Origin: Blasia pusilla
Taxonomy: Eukaryota > Marchantiophyta > Marchantiopsida > Blasiales
Assembly: GCA_050084515.1 (NCBI GenBank)
Contig: CM114273.1
Span: 620,001 to 684,000 of the forward strand
Reading direction: 5' to 3'
DNA length: 64,000 nt
Made by a program: the position numbers and the translations under genes. Of the stretch, positions 31,014 through 42,060 are shown one piece after another. A model generated the notes under the pieces. That model worked only from the letters and a program-made list of their open reading frames with translations, did no database searches and was not told the origin of the DNA. Numbering within the stretch: position 1 is the stretch's first letter; every line of letters begins with the position of its first letter.

Positions 31014-31650
31014 TCATAAATCTGGCTCTCCATAGCCAACAAGCCCAAACAGGCTGACGCATGCCATCAACTCCTCATCACTCTCACCATGCCAATGAGC
31101 TCCAGTCGCATGACTCGAGCATGGGTTACAGCTCAAACCATTTGCATGCTGGTTGAGCGTCCCAGGTCTTTGCACCATCTGGAAGTCATACTCTTGCAAC
31201 AAAAGAGCCCACCTCGCAAGCTTCCTTGTAAGCTTGTCGGACTCCATCAACCACTTAAGTGGCTGATGATCAGTAATGATGGTAAAGGGATTGCCGAATA
31301 GATAACATCTGAAATATGCGACAACCCACACTACAGCCAAGCTCTCATCCTCATACGAGCTATAGTTCACCTTTGAAGCATTGTTCGAGCGACTAGCATA
31401 AGCCACGATAAACTCTCTACCATCATCATCATGTTGGGTGAGCACGGCTCCAAGCTCAAACATGCTCCAATCAGTATGCAACTGGAATGGACGTCCCCTG
31501 ATCGGTCTTCTCAATATGGCCACGGACGTCAATCTATCCTTGAGTATCTGAAATACTCTCTCTTGCTCATCCCCCTAGTGCCATGCCTGATCCACCATGG
31601 TCATCAAGGTTAGCAGCTTTGCAATCGATTTGAAACCCTTGACGTACCCA
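31014..31650 (-). pseudogene. Element M RNase H domain
   Basis: The reading shows typical Ty3 RNase H motifs: LHTDWSMFELGAVLTQHDDD, VAYASRSNN, a YEDESLAVVWVVAYFRCYLF block, TDHQPLKWLM and the tail DANGLSCNP-type motif. RNase H degrades the RNA strand of the cDNA hybrid. The frame 31532-31014 is open, but it is preceded by a stop and a deletion. Beyond SLFGLVGYGEPDL it runs directly into the 3' terminal repeat, so all of the integrase is deleted. Confidence 0.85.
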
Positions 31651-31744
31651 TCAATAGAAGTTCGCCAATCTCATGAATGCACGAACTCGACTCACATCTG
31701 TAGGGCGTGGAATGCGTGATCCCTCAATGCGGATCCTTGGACCC

Positions 31745-31910
31745 TTTAGAGTAACCAAATCATGCATGCTAAATGCAAAACACCTCCTATAATTCCTAAG
31801 AAATTGGTGTATCCGGCCTCGCTCTCCTCTTGTCATTTTAGGGCCCATATCTGGCTCCTAAGTCTCCATCATGACTATGGTAGGACTCTCAGGCGCAGAT
31901 GTCTATGGTT
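31745..31910 (-). pseudogene. Element M RT N-terminal stub
   Basis: The reading GPKMTRGERGRIHQFL and SMHDLVTLKGPRIRIE matches the segment before the RT palm in elements 3 and 4. It then joins directly to PRPTDVSRVRAFMRLANFY from the RT C-terminal connection. The RT palm, including YIDD, is deleted. RT polymerase activity is therefore lost. Confidence 0.8.
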
Positions 31911-31911
31911 G

Positions 31912-32280
31912 TTATGGTGCAACTTTGTCTTGGACAATAGAACTCTCATCTCCATGTGCAGTACTTGTGGTTCCTACCCGCTCCAAGTCCTGCGCCCCCA
32001 ACAATAAAATGTCCCTCGGTAGGGAACTCTGGTAACCCTGAATGGCGGGCGTAGACAATAAGTCGGGAAAATGGAGGCGCAATAGCGCCACATGGTGAAG
32101 TGAAGCGTGCCTTGCAATATCATCAATCTTCATATATAGGTATTGTTGCACCTACACTCCAGCGTGCAAAACAACAACTAATCCAGTGCTGATCCCTCCA
32201 AAGAGATCCAACACCCGAATACCCTCCTCTGGAATGCACCACACAATCGGGGTGGTGTCCAAAGGAGTCATAGCAGCACT
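31912..32280 (-). pseudogene. Element M cytosine methyltransferase fragment
   Basis: Minus-strand motif I (VLDLFGGISTGLV, about 32218-32180) is followed by the segment IDDIARHASLHHVALLRLHFP, then GYQSSLPRDILLLGAQDLER, collinear with residues 8-87 of the element 2 methyltransferase. The reading then departs before the catalytic PC motif and joins the RT-proximal region. It is non-functional. It shows that the methyltransferase was present in this subfamily too. Confidence 0.85.
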
Positions 32281-32289
32281 CCTGCCTAC

Positions 32290-33200
32290 CTAGGGTTCCT
32301 CTGACCTGTCACACTCTAGTACAAGTGTCTCGCTCCACATGGTGTGCACATGCTTAGTGGCTAAGCGTCGAAGATCCTCAATCAAGCCCCAAAGCGGCAC
32401 CTCTCCTCCACGGACTGATGCCGCTATCATGACACTCCTCTCTATAGAAATTTCAGGAACGGGAGTATCCTCTCCATGGACATGTGCCTCAATCAAATCA
32501 CTAGGCCAAGTGATGGTAGTGGTAAATGCTGGTAAGGTCGCCATCTCTCTTGGCCGTCGCTCGATCACTGCACCTGTGAATCAAACGGGTAATGAGCTAA
32601 GGCGCCCATCACCTGACTGCCATCCTAGTCTGTAGAACAATGACTCCTCCCAATAATCGAGGGAAAACCCCATCGGGTATAACACTACTCCACCGTAGGA
32701 CTCTTCATCAATCACTATCGCCAGAGCTTGCACCACGGATTCATTTGTAGGATGTCCCGGGAAAATCCTCACCACAACCTCCTGTCAAGTGATATACTGT
32801 GTGGTACTCGTTCCACCCAAGGATATTCGTATCTAAAATGGACAACGTTCCACATCGGCTCTAGTCAAATCCAATCCTCTGAATGACGCTTTTCCCAACA
32901 TCAGGGGTTGCGCTCCTGAATCCAAAAGACGCGCTGCGTTCTAAAAGCTCTATCTCCGAGACTCATCAAGAGGAAGACCTCACCTCAGTTATCCAGGAAC
33001 ACAACAGAAGGAGAAGCCATGGCACACTCTATTGCAGGTCTAGCGGGCATCTCCGCCATCCTAGCAATCGCAGCCTACCATGAATCTGACGTGGACGGCC
33101 CGAGCATACGCTCCGAGGGTAGGTCCATCAGCTCCTATGCAATCACCTCTGAACGTGATGCAAGAACTCCAACTCCACCCTCACATAGCGTAGCAGCCAA
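32290..33200 (-). pseudogene. Element M protease and linker
   Basis: The protease active site LLDSGAQPLMLGK lies at about 32931-32895 (minus). The conserved tail (VVLYPMGFSLDYWEES) is in 32775-32581. The linker 32568-32290 contains ATLPAFTTTITWPSDLIE and SIERSVMIAASVRGGEVPLWG. A frame break and a stop separate the pieces. The protease would cut the Gag-Pol polyprotein. Confidence 0.8.
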
Positions 33201-34953
33201 CCGAAAAACCTCGGAGGGCTTACCTACCAATGTCATAACATCGGAAGCAGAAAATAAAGGAGCGCGATACACAGCGGTGGCCACCCCAACAACGTGCTCG
33301 ACACATGCCCCTCCTGAGCATCAACAATAGGAGTCGTCACACTCGCTTCTCCCATCGCCCTCCGAGCGTACACACCAACAACATCACCAACTCTCCAAGA
33401 ACTCTGATAAGGATCCATCGATGGGGTCCTCATCGCCTCATACTACGTGAAAGACTGAGGAAGCCTAGTTTGTTTCCTAGCTTCCCCTCGTTGTGGATCC
33501 AACTCTGCAACTGCTCCACGCGTCACAACTGCGGCGGCCTCCATCTGGGCAACCCTGCTTATCCAACAAGGATCCTCCATATCTCAGGCTGCTCCATATG
33601 ATGTCGATGCCACAGATCCGGTATCGGGTAACCTCAATGCCATAGTTGTAATTTGCTGTTGTAGCTGCTGTATGTGAGCAACCATCCTAACCTCACGCCC
33701 GACGTCTCCCTCGACGCGTCTACGTGGTGGGACTCTACCTCCTCCACGGGCAGCTCCACCACCCTGTCGAGCAACTCCAACTCCTTGTCCCCCAACGTGA
33801 CCACTTGGTGCACAATCTCTAGCCCACTTGGATCGGCTACTCGCTCAGGTGTCCTCTCTGGTCCTCAGTCCGGACGTAACTCAAGGTGTTAACTGAAATA
33901 CCGGATGCATGTATGACCATACCTCTCACAATAATCACACTGATAACCTCTTGGTGCAGCACCATCTCCTCCTCCATGCTGAGGAACACATCCATGATCA
34001 TGACGAGTGCAATCGCATTGATGATGGGATCCACCACATGACCAACAAGTAATCCTAGGCGGCTGCTTCTGAGCCACATTTGAAGGTGCACATCTCTATG
34101 GGACAGCCTCCCGGTTTCCTCCCTAAGCTCGTGGTGCCACAATCGACCTATCTCAAAGTCCACGTTGCTACACTGATGGTGCAGACAATCGTGACTGCTC
34201 TTGCCCAAAACCCATGGTGACTACGCTCTCCTCCGCCATGTTGCGCTCAATATTTTCGGCGGTCCTAACATCATCTCTCAACGTAGGGGAGGTGTTCATA
34301 AGGAGCACCTTCTCCCGCACCCGTGTTCGTAGGGTTTGGTCTAGCATCGCATACCATGACTGGATAGCCTAAGCCTCTATTACCCCCTGAGTGACGTTGA
34401 TCAACCGGCGCAAGCGAGTGTAAACCTCACGCAAACTCTCACCCGTGCGCCTCTGGAAGTCGTGGATGCTCTGCAACTTCTCCGTCTGTATCCCCTGGTA
34501 GCTCGCCCTCAACTTAGCGAAGAACTTAACCACAGGGTTAAACCTGGGAGGAACCCAACTAGATGGTGCAACTACTCGAGTGTGAGTGAACCCTCCTAAA
34601 ACATCACTAATGGAAGAGGAAGAAGCCTCTCCTAACTCCTCCTCCTCATCTGGGAACGGCTCTGTCCATGACACATAGTGTGGGTCATAGTAGAGTCGCC
34701 ATGCCTCAATCTCTTGGGCATATCTGTGGGAGAACTCATGGTAATCATCCTTGGGCACCCCTCTAAATGCTCAAACATACCATTCCATGTTGTAAACGGG
34801 TTGAACTCTCTAGAGTTCCTAGCCCGTTGTGAGCCACACCAAATTCTAAACTCCGCAATGAAGTCTTGTAGCTCTATGGTGCCTACAACACCCGAAAACC
34901 TATGCGGTCCTCTACCCCGGTCGTCCATCTCGTACGCTCAGCTGGTAGGATAA
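33200..34953 (-). pseudogene. Element M Gag, broken
   Basis: Minus-strand reading: MDDRGRGPHRFSGVVGTIEL at the start of 34928-34632, PHYVSWTEPFPDEEEELGEA in 34758-34369, and two zinc knuckles near 34050-33930. The first knuckle is CWSCGGSHHQCDC. In the second, CDYCERYGHTCIRYF, the last Cys is changed to Tyr. A TAG stands at the end of the capsid block (reverse of CTA at about 34367-34370) where element 3 has CAG. The tail includes EDPCWISRVAQMEAAAVVTR-like sequence at about 33600-33500. Confidence 0.8.
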
Positions 34954-37900
34954 CTCAATGTGTACAGTGGATCACTTACACACTCCTCTACATACTCCCC
35001 CTTGTCTGAAGACGACACAGAAGGAGATCAAGGTGGTCTCTCACGTGGAGACCCTCGAAGCCTTGCACCACTCCGGATAAACCCTCCACCCTAAGGTCCA
35101 CTCTAAGGTACTCTAAGGTCCACTACCTCGCCTCTCAAAATCCTGAAAGAATGTCATGATGGCCCTCGTGCCCCTCTCACACGATCATTCTCAATCTCGC
35201 GAGTAATCCTTCAATCACTCAAACTAAACATACCGCACTAAATCTACACTCTTTCACTGAGACGTGTGTTGTGCGGGAACAAGCAGCGTGATGCGGCAAA
35301 TCAACCAATCTATCGTCTCATCGATAAACCATCCTTAAGTCTGGACATCCCACACAGGTCTATGTTCCCTAAACCCATATATTATCGATGCTCCTAGCAT
35401 CAGAACGAAACCCAATATCCCAAATAACTTCCCAATATCCGAAAATCCCTCAAACGTGCAGGATAAGAGACCAGAATGGGTAACCTGACAATAATGTTGA
35501 TGTCGCTCCTCGGAAATTGCAAATCTCGATCCCAACTCCGTCGTGGAGACAACTCCTCCAATCACCAAGTCGTACTCCTCTTGTATTGACGCGGCTTAAG
35601 CCTCCTCGATGTGCGGTGCAGGTCCAACGGTCCGGTACGGCACTAGCAGCACGGAACGGCTACAAACGGCATGGCACTCGAGGAATGGGATGCGGCACTC
35701 CACAACATATCCTCCTCAATCAAAAATTCACACGCTCTGCTCCTTAGTGAAGGAGCGGCTACGCAATCGAGACGGTGCGGTACGGCCACGAGTGGCACGG
35801 CGCGACAATCGGCGGCACGTTGCGGCTACAGGCGTCACTGCACGATACTCGATCGTCGTCGAGCGGCTACCAATCACAACATAGCAACATGAAATAAAAA
35901 CTCAAAAAAAATAACCGGAGGTCACCTGCCATCACTGGTTGATGACGAAACTGCGATGACGGTGTCGTGTCGAGAGCCTTTCTTCGAGTAAGGGCATGCC
36001 TTCTAGCTGCGGCAGACGCGGTTGATGCAAGATGAATTCTTTGAGAAGATCTCCTTTTTCAATATAAAATTATTATGTACATTCTCCATTCTCTCACGAC
36101 GCGTATCACAAATGGAAGTGCCGAGGCGATCACTTCTTCGTAACATCGGATCGCGAAATTCCTAACTATAAAATCCCTATAAACTATTTTACGCTTGTAT
36201 ACGAGGAAGATAGCACAATTAGTGTTAAACCCTACTTGAGCAGGCCTATTGACGTCCATGGATCACTATATAAGGACATACAAAGAACAATCCCATGTCC
36301 TTCCGTATATGACGATAGGAAGGATCACCGAAGTTGGAGATTGAATGACTTGATTCATGAACGCCTCCCCAAAGTGCTAAACTAAATAGCGAGTGAACCA
36401 ATGCCTATCTACAAAAAATATCTAGACATGGTATGGATTAAGGAAAGGAAAGTCGGACACAACTCGTGCTCCACCCCTATCCATGCTTGACAGACATTCT
36501 CTACTCTTCTCAAGAATGGGTTTTGGCGGAGTTATTCTCCCAAGAGGGGTAATCCACTCTCATTGGGGAAGTAATAAACCAAAACATTCACTATTTTAGT
36601 ATGACTAAACTCCTCTAAGGTGACAAACCTCTCATCTCCACACACACACCACACTCTAGAAACCTCTCGAAGAATAGACCATGGTCAAGTTACTCTCCCA
36701 AGAGGGATGATCCACTCTCATTGGAAGAGCAAGCAATCCCAAAGTCATACACTCAAGAGTGACACAAAAGACTCAAGATGTGGAATAGAAGGTGATGAAC
36801 CCTTGAAGGTCCCTCTTCTTTATATACTCACAAGAGACCCACAAGAGTACGAAGTATAACTAATCTTATCTTGTGCCACATGGCTTCCTCTCAAGGCTTA
36901 GCGAATCACATTTTGACTCAAGTAGATTTCCTCTTATCTCTTCCAAAATATCCTCTTTTACCCATTTGATATTTTCCAAATTACCCCAACTGACCTAGCC
37001 ACCAACCAAGCCTACTTTTGCTTTTCATTAAAGCACCAACTTCACTACTTTACTTTTATAAAGTCATGTTTTATTTATTACCTCTTTTCTAAAGTTGGGC
37101 CCGCAGAAAAGAGGCACCATAAAGAGGTTTAAACATGCGGATTTCTTTTTTCTAAGCTAATTTACTTAATACTAATAAAACTTTATCTAACACTTAACGA
37201 GGAAGGAGTTTACACACTGGCTGATTTTACTATACGACAACGGTGGTGGCCAAACCAAAGTACTTGGTGGTGGCAGAAGTCAGAGAATCAACGGTGGTTG
37301 TGGAAGACCCTCCACTCCGTAATGGCGGCAATGGCAACCAAAGGGTGGACAACGGCCGAACGAGGCTCTGAGCAACACTAAGAGGCGGCAACGATGATGA
37401 TGGACCGTTGACGATGACTGTTGACCGTTGATGGTGATGGAGGATCGTTGACGGTGACAGTGACTATGATGGCGACAACCGCCGACGGCGTGGCGGTTGG
37501 TTTAGGGTTTGAACAATTTAACCCTGAAAATTGCCTAGCAATGGCAAATTTTCAATATTGACCATAACTTTTTGCTTGCAACTCCAAATTGCGCACCATT
37601 TGTTGCACAACGTGCACAACTTCACGATCTACGAAAGCGTCAAATTTTGTTTGAATCAAACATTCCAGTAAAAAGTAACAGGGACTGTCGTAAGGCTCAA
37701 TATCTCTTTCTCCTAAACAAAATTCGGCAGCGCTTCCGCGCTGATTTCTCCCAACAAAAATGTAAAAGATGTGAGAACAGAAATCAGCAAGCTACATGGT
37801 ACTCCCAAGAGCACCGGCATGGAGAAATCCTCCCCCATACTCAATTCCTATAAAAAATTGGGCAGCGCTTCCGCGTGCCACTCTCCCGTACAAAAAATCA

Positions 37901-38053
37901 GCAAAGAAAAACAACAAACTCGCACGGCTCTTGCTCCAGTGAGCACTCCCATGAGCCATGAAGCGGGGAACACGGTCCCCCAACTTGCACCAAACATCGA
38001 GCAACCGGCGAGCTCTCCCATGAAGCTCTCTCACTTACTCATTCTCTCTTTGT
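34954..38053 (-). other. Element M 5' leader (region C) with nested solo LTR
   Basis: Collinear on the minus strand with the leaders of elements 3 and 4. Shared blocks are GGCTACAGGCGTCACTGC-type at 35770-35880, a GTTGACCGTTGA-type short repeat region at 37390-37470, and the AAGCGCTGCCCAA segments at 37730-37870. No protein was recognised. The 1,277-bp insertion at 35963-37239 is listed separately. Confidence 0.7.
35963..37239. mobile_element. Solo LTR (1,277 bp), family L2
   Basis: It begins TGTCGTGTCGAGAG and ends TATACGACA, flanked by a 4-bp duplication ACGG (35959-35962 and 37240-37243). The flanking DNA rejoins to match the uninterrupted leader of element 3 (56195-56250, opposite orientation). 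It contains two similar copies of a CTCCCAAGAGG-GG/AT-ATCCACTCTCATTGG motif (36537-36565 and 36702-36728). No coding content. Confidence 0.88.
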
Positions 38054-38556
38054 AAAATAAGATTCAATCTCTCTCACAACACCATAGTTCTCACATGTGT
38101 GCACTCTCAATGTCAAACCAAACCCACTCTCCTAATGAGAGGCTTGGGTTCCACACACAAGGCAAGCAAGACCATAGCTCCGCCGCCGCATGCCAACACG
38201 TTCAAAAAAGAGAGAATGAGGGCTCAAGCTCTCTCTCCTTGAGGTATACCCGTCCCCTCTCCCAAGGTCTCTCAATGGTAACCTATGCTCCCAAGTCGCC
38301 TCTTTTGCTCTTGACCTCATGTAGGAGGTCAAGGGTCACTAATAAAAAATAGAAAGTTGATCATATACTCAAAATGGGACTTACCTAAAATAATAACTTT
38401 CTAAATCTGGTTCCAAATGAGCCAAAACGAAAGGGAAACCTGCTCTCTCAGGTTTCTCGGGGCTCAGTAGGTCATCCTCAACCTATTGAGCCTGTCCTCC
38501 ATTACTCAAGAAGGCACTCTACTAGATCTCATCGATCTATCCTAAAAGATGTGACA
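38054..38556 (-). repeat. Element M 5' terminal repeat B
   Basis: In minus orientation it starts TGTCACATCTTTTAGGATAG and runs to TTATTTTA, where the leader begins. It is the same unit as B at 30398-30903. There is no A segment outside it: it borders foreign DNA directly at 38557. Confidence 0.88.
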
Positions 38557-39175
38557 TCGTGCATTTTCAAATCTGTCATCAAACCTTTAAATCCTTCGAA
38601 AAATGCTCTGGGCTCTCGGCATGGAGTTCCATCTTTGTGAAAATTTTCAAGATTTACGGATGTTTGGATAGTAGGTTTTATACCTATTTTTGACTACATT
38701 AAACGCTACTTAGATTGTTAATAATTTGTGTTGAAATTATTCCATATTCTTGATGTCCTATTAAGTTATAGAAAATGTACAACGTAAATTATATGGATTA
38801 CTTCATAATTATCCAAGGAGTATTTTAATTAATTAATTAATTAAATTTTCTTTACGTAATGAAATATTTTCATAGTTTCTCATTGGGGGATGGTGCTGAG
38901 CACCACGCCACATTGGAATTGGAGAGAACTCCGTGCCTGCCAATAGAGGTATGAGAATATTCTTCCTTTTCCTTTTTTTCGAGGTATTTGTGGGAATATC
39001 GACATTTTTTAAAACCAATATTCTCCAAATTATGTTTTCCACCACACGAGTGTGAGAAAATGACTTAGATTACTAAATGAGTCACGGTATATGATTAGAA
39101 CATGAATGAGTCATTTCTAATACTATTTAAATCATTATATTATGACCTATTTGGTTTTCCAAGTTATAAGAAATG
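38557..39175. other. CACTA body, right part
   Basis: AT-rich DNA with an ATTA run (38825-38845) and, from 39055, AAATGACTT / GAGTCATTT subterminal motifs like those at the left CACTA end. The segment 38613-38665 repeats 29670-29722. No gene. Confidence 0.7.
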
Positions 39176-40172
39176 TGTCGCGACCCTCATGACCAAACGA
39201 GTGCCAAGCGGAACATCGGAACATTAGCGGGCTCACTCTAAGATGGTTTGCGCGTTGGAGTAATCTAGAAGAAGAGACAAGAGATGAGACGCAAGCGAGG
39301 CTTCGCATTTCAGATGTTATAGTCGCGACTGAGAAACCTGGACCAAACGCGGAACAAGACTTGAAAGGAGTTGAGTCTAGGAAGTGGGTTGCCAAAGGAA
39401 GAATCCGGATTTGGAACGCCACTAGCGTTTGAGAGTTCCGACTGTATTTATGGCCACAACTTTTAGCGCCAAGATGCGTTTGGATTAAAAGAGTGCGTTG
39501 GAAGGCTAATGGAAAGCCGGTTCAAATGCACTACAGATCTCTGCAAACGCATAAGCAGCGGCTGAGAAACAACCTGGAAACGACTGTAAGTAGAGTCGGG
39601 TTGAGGGCCACAATGAAGGGCCCGACCCTCCTTTTCCAAAGGGGGGTTATTGGAGAACCCCATAAGTACTAGTAAGGGGGAAGCTCTCCGAGAGTGCTTG
39701 GAACTCGAACCCCACTTTGGGGCGCCATGGGGCGGCTCAAGGGCATGGAACGGATCGAGAGTTTGGGGTTGGGTTGGAAAACTTGAACCAAGTCTACGGA
39801 GGTGATTTTAGACATCCCTCTTGGATTTCACCCCGCGACTCAATTACTTGGGTCTTGGTTTGGAACTCGCACGAGGTCCGTTGAACAGTTGGGATCGCTA
39901 GGCGCGCAAGTGCCATTTTAGGTTCCTGGACTAATCAGGAAGTCTGTTCCAAGTCTTGAAGGACCTGCCATGTTTTGGAAACTAGGAACTAAGGAAGGTT
40001 GAGCTTGATGAGATGTCGAGTTGAGAACTTGGTGGGTTGGAACGCTGGTTGGCCCAGACCTGACTAACAAGAGTGCGTGTTAGCGTGCAGATCGGTGATA
40101 AGATCATGTCCTACTGAACGTACGCTTCCGCAACACTAAAGATTGACGTTCAAGGAGAGTAGGGGCGCGAAA
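39176..40172. mobile_element. Solo LTR (997 bp), family L1, opposite orientation
   Basis: It starts TGTCGCGACCCTCATGACC and ends GCGCGAAA (from GCGACA by one substitution), with a perfect 5-bp duplication AAATG at 39171-39175 and 40173-40177. It is the reverse complement of the LTR at 14735-15734 along its length. It is inserted in the right subterminal region of the CACTA transposon. Confidence 0.9.
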
Positions 40173-40209
40173 AAATGATTGAACCAATAGAGTTATATTT
40201 TGAGTCATT

Positions 40210-40577
40210 TGTGATGACCATACGGATTATGTTGTAGAGTATAGTGTGCTAGTAGAGGCCATACCTTATGAAGGGCCGCAGTGTCTAGATAGAGATGCGA
40301 TTTCATACATAGGGTTGGGGGTTACTCAGTTGAGGGTGACTTTTCCATTAGGGCTTGCTCTTAGGTTGGAGGATATAAGGTGGAGTGCACTCAAAGAACA
40401 GTTAGTTCTTTGAGTTGAGCCTGTTGCGTTGGGAGTTAGCCTTGGTAGTGAGTAGAGCTCTTGGCTATGGTGTTTCCCGCAAGCTTCAACCTAGATTCTT
40501 CCATCGTGGGGTGGGTTTGGCTCGATTGTATGTGATTCTATATGTGTTTTGTGACAATAGGTCTTTCACGGATTTCA
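40210..40577 (+). repeat. Element 2 5' terminal repeat B
   Basis: Starts TGTGATGACCATACGG and ends CACGGATTTCA. The same sequence recurs at 48468-48834. It is followed by leader sequence, not by an A segment, and is preceded directly by the CATT target-site duplication. Confidence 0.92.
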
Positions 40578-42060
40578 CTCAAAGAACTGACGTAGATCGA
40601 TGGTAGCTTCAATTGTGGATCAGTAGGATATGGTAAGGGCTGATTGTGTACTCAGCCGTGGATGTTCGTGGCTTGTGGCCTATGTTGGAGGTGTAAATCT
40701 GGTGCGTGGTTGGTTGGGAAAGAAGTGCCTTGCTGAGAGCTTTCTAACGCGCTTTAGATCGCTGGATTTCGTCAAGGGAGTTGGAAGTTATCAAGGATTG
40801 AAGATTCTGGTTCGTGTTCGACGGTTTTCTGATGTGGAGAGCTTGGAGTGCGGGAGCTCTGTTGAAGTTCATCCAGATCGGGTGAGAGGTTCCTATTGCT
40901 ACTTGTATTGTGATCTCATGTGAAGCTATTTGCTTGAGTGTGTGGAGCGTTGCGGATTTCAGCGTGCATGAAACTGGGCGGAAGCGCTGTCGGATTTGCG
41001 ATTCTGGAGGTGTATGGACCGCAAGTTTGTATGATTTTTAGCTCAAAGTAAAGAGCTTGGTTGTAGCTGATTTTTTGTGGAGAGATAGCTATGGTGGTCA
41101 ATTGAATTATGGTTGAAACAGATTCAATTTTGGTCAATGATTTGTGAAGTAATTGCTGATCAAAATTTTACGGACTAGCTCAAGGTCTGGCCATGGTGGA
41201 CAGCGGATCGGAGGGGCTGGTTGGTTGGTGACTCGTTCATTGTTGGAGATGCCTATCCCATTGGGGGCGCCTAGGTTGGGCCTCTCTCCATAACAAAGCA
41301 TGGCGAAGCATGGCGAAGGGGGCATGTCTCGAGCATTTCTCGGCGTTTCGAGGCTTCGAGGCAACTCGTGGTAGCTCGGGGCGAGTGGGCGTGAGAGGCG
41401 GAGTAAGGAGCAAGGAGCAAGCAAGCAAGCTTGCTTGCTTGAGCGTGAGGCAGTTTTTGCAGGATTTGTGATTTGAGTGTTGCATAACTGATCACCCATC
41501 TTTGGGCTATTCTGCTTGGAAGACGCTTAATTGCTGAGTTCTTAACTATGCCAGTGTACACACTGGTGTAGTTCATTTGGTGCTGTTCGGAGATGTGTTA
41601 GGCACTTTATGCATCTCAGTTTTTGGTTGATGTACCTCTAGCGCATAGTACGGTGTAGCCTCTCCATGCAGGTGATATTTTCAGGTGCTACGAGTCCGAC
41701 TAGCACGTCATCGACCCGCGGCGGAGTAGCTATTACGTTAGAATTGTGTGGTGGGTTCTATGGATTCAGGGGGCGCCATGTTTGGTGGATTGTGTTATCT
41801 TGATTCCATTTGCGATTGGAGGGTTGTCGTTGGACTTCCTGTGTTTGGATCCCCTCCATTGTTGCTTCTTGCTTGTGCGCCCATTGTTAGGGTTGATGTT
41901 CATTTCCAGAGTAGTGTTACTCCTGTGTGCTACCGGTAGTGAGGTTGGAGTGATGACCAATAGACCGTGGGAGGCTTCTTGTGGTGATGACATGTTAGGT
42001 TGCCTACACACATAGCTAGTAGAGCTAGAATAGTATAGCGATATCGACGTCACTTGTTTA
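40578..42060 (+). other. Element 2 5' leader (region C)
   Basis: About 1.48 kb between repeat B and gag with no convincing protein. No TGG-starting tRNA primer-binding site is apparent at the repeat/leader border. A weak TGGTAGC lies about 30 bp inside. An AAGCAAGCAAGCTTGCTTGCTT palindrome lies at about 41419-41440. Confidence 0.6.

Larger units (their letters stand above)
30268..38556 (-). mobile_element. Element M: minus-strand family member, internally deleted
   Basis: Read on the minus strand: 5' repeat B (38556-38054), leader (with a solo LTR at 35963-37239), gag (34953-33200), protease (about 32960-32580), linker (32568-32290), methyltransferase N-terminal part (about 32270-31912), RT N-terminal stub (31848-31745), RNase H (31650-31030), then directly partial A (31013-30904), B (30903-30398) and A' (30397-30268). 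The ends are TGTTGTAG...GATGTGACA in plus orientation. Integrase, PHD finger, polypurine tract, the RT core and most of the methyltransferase are missing. No convincing target-site duplication was found (TTCAT versus TCGTG). Confidence 0.8.
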
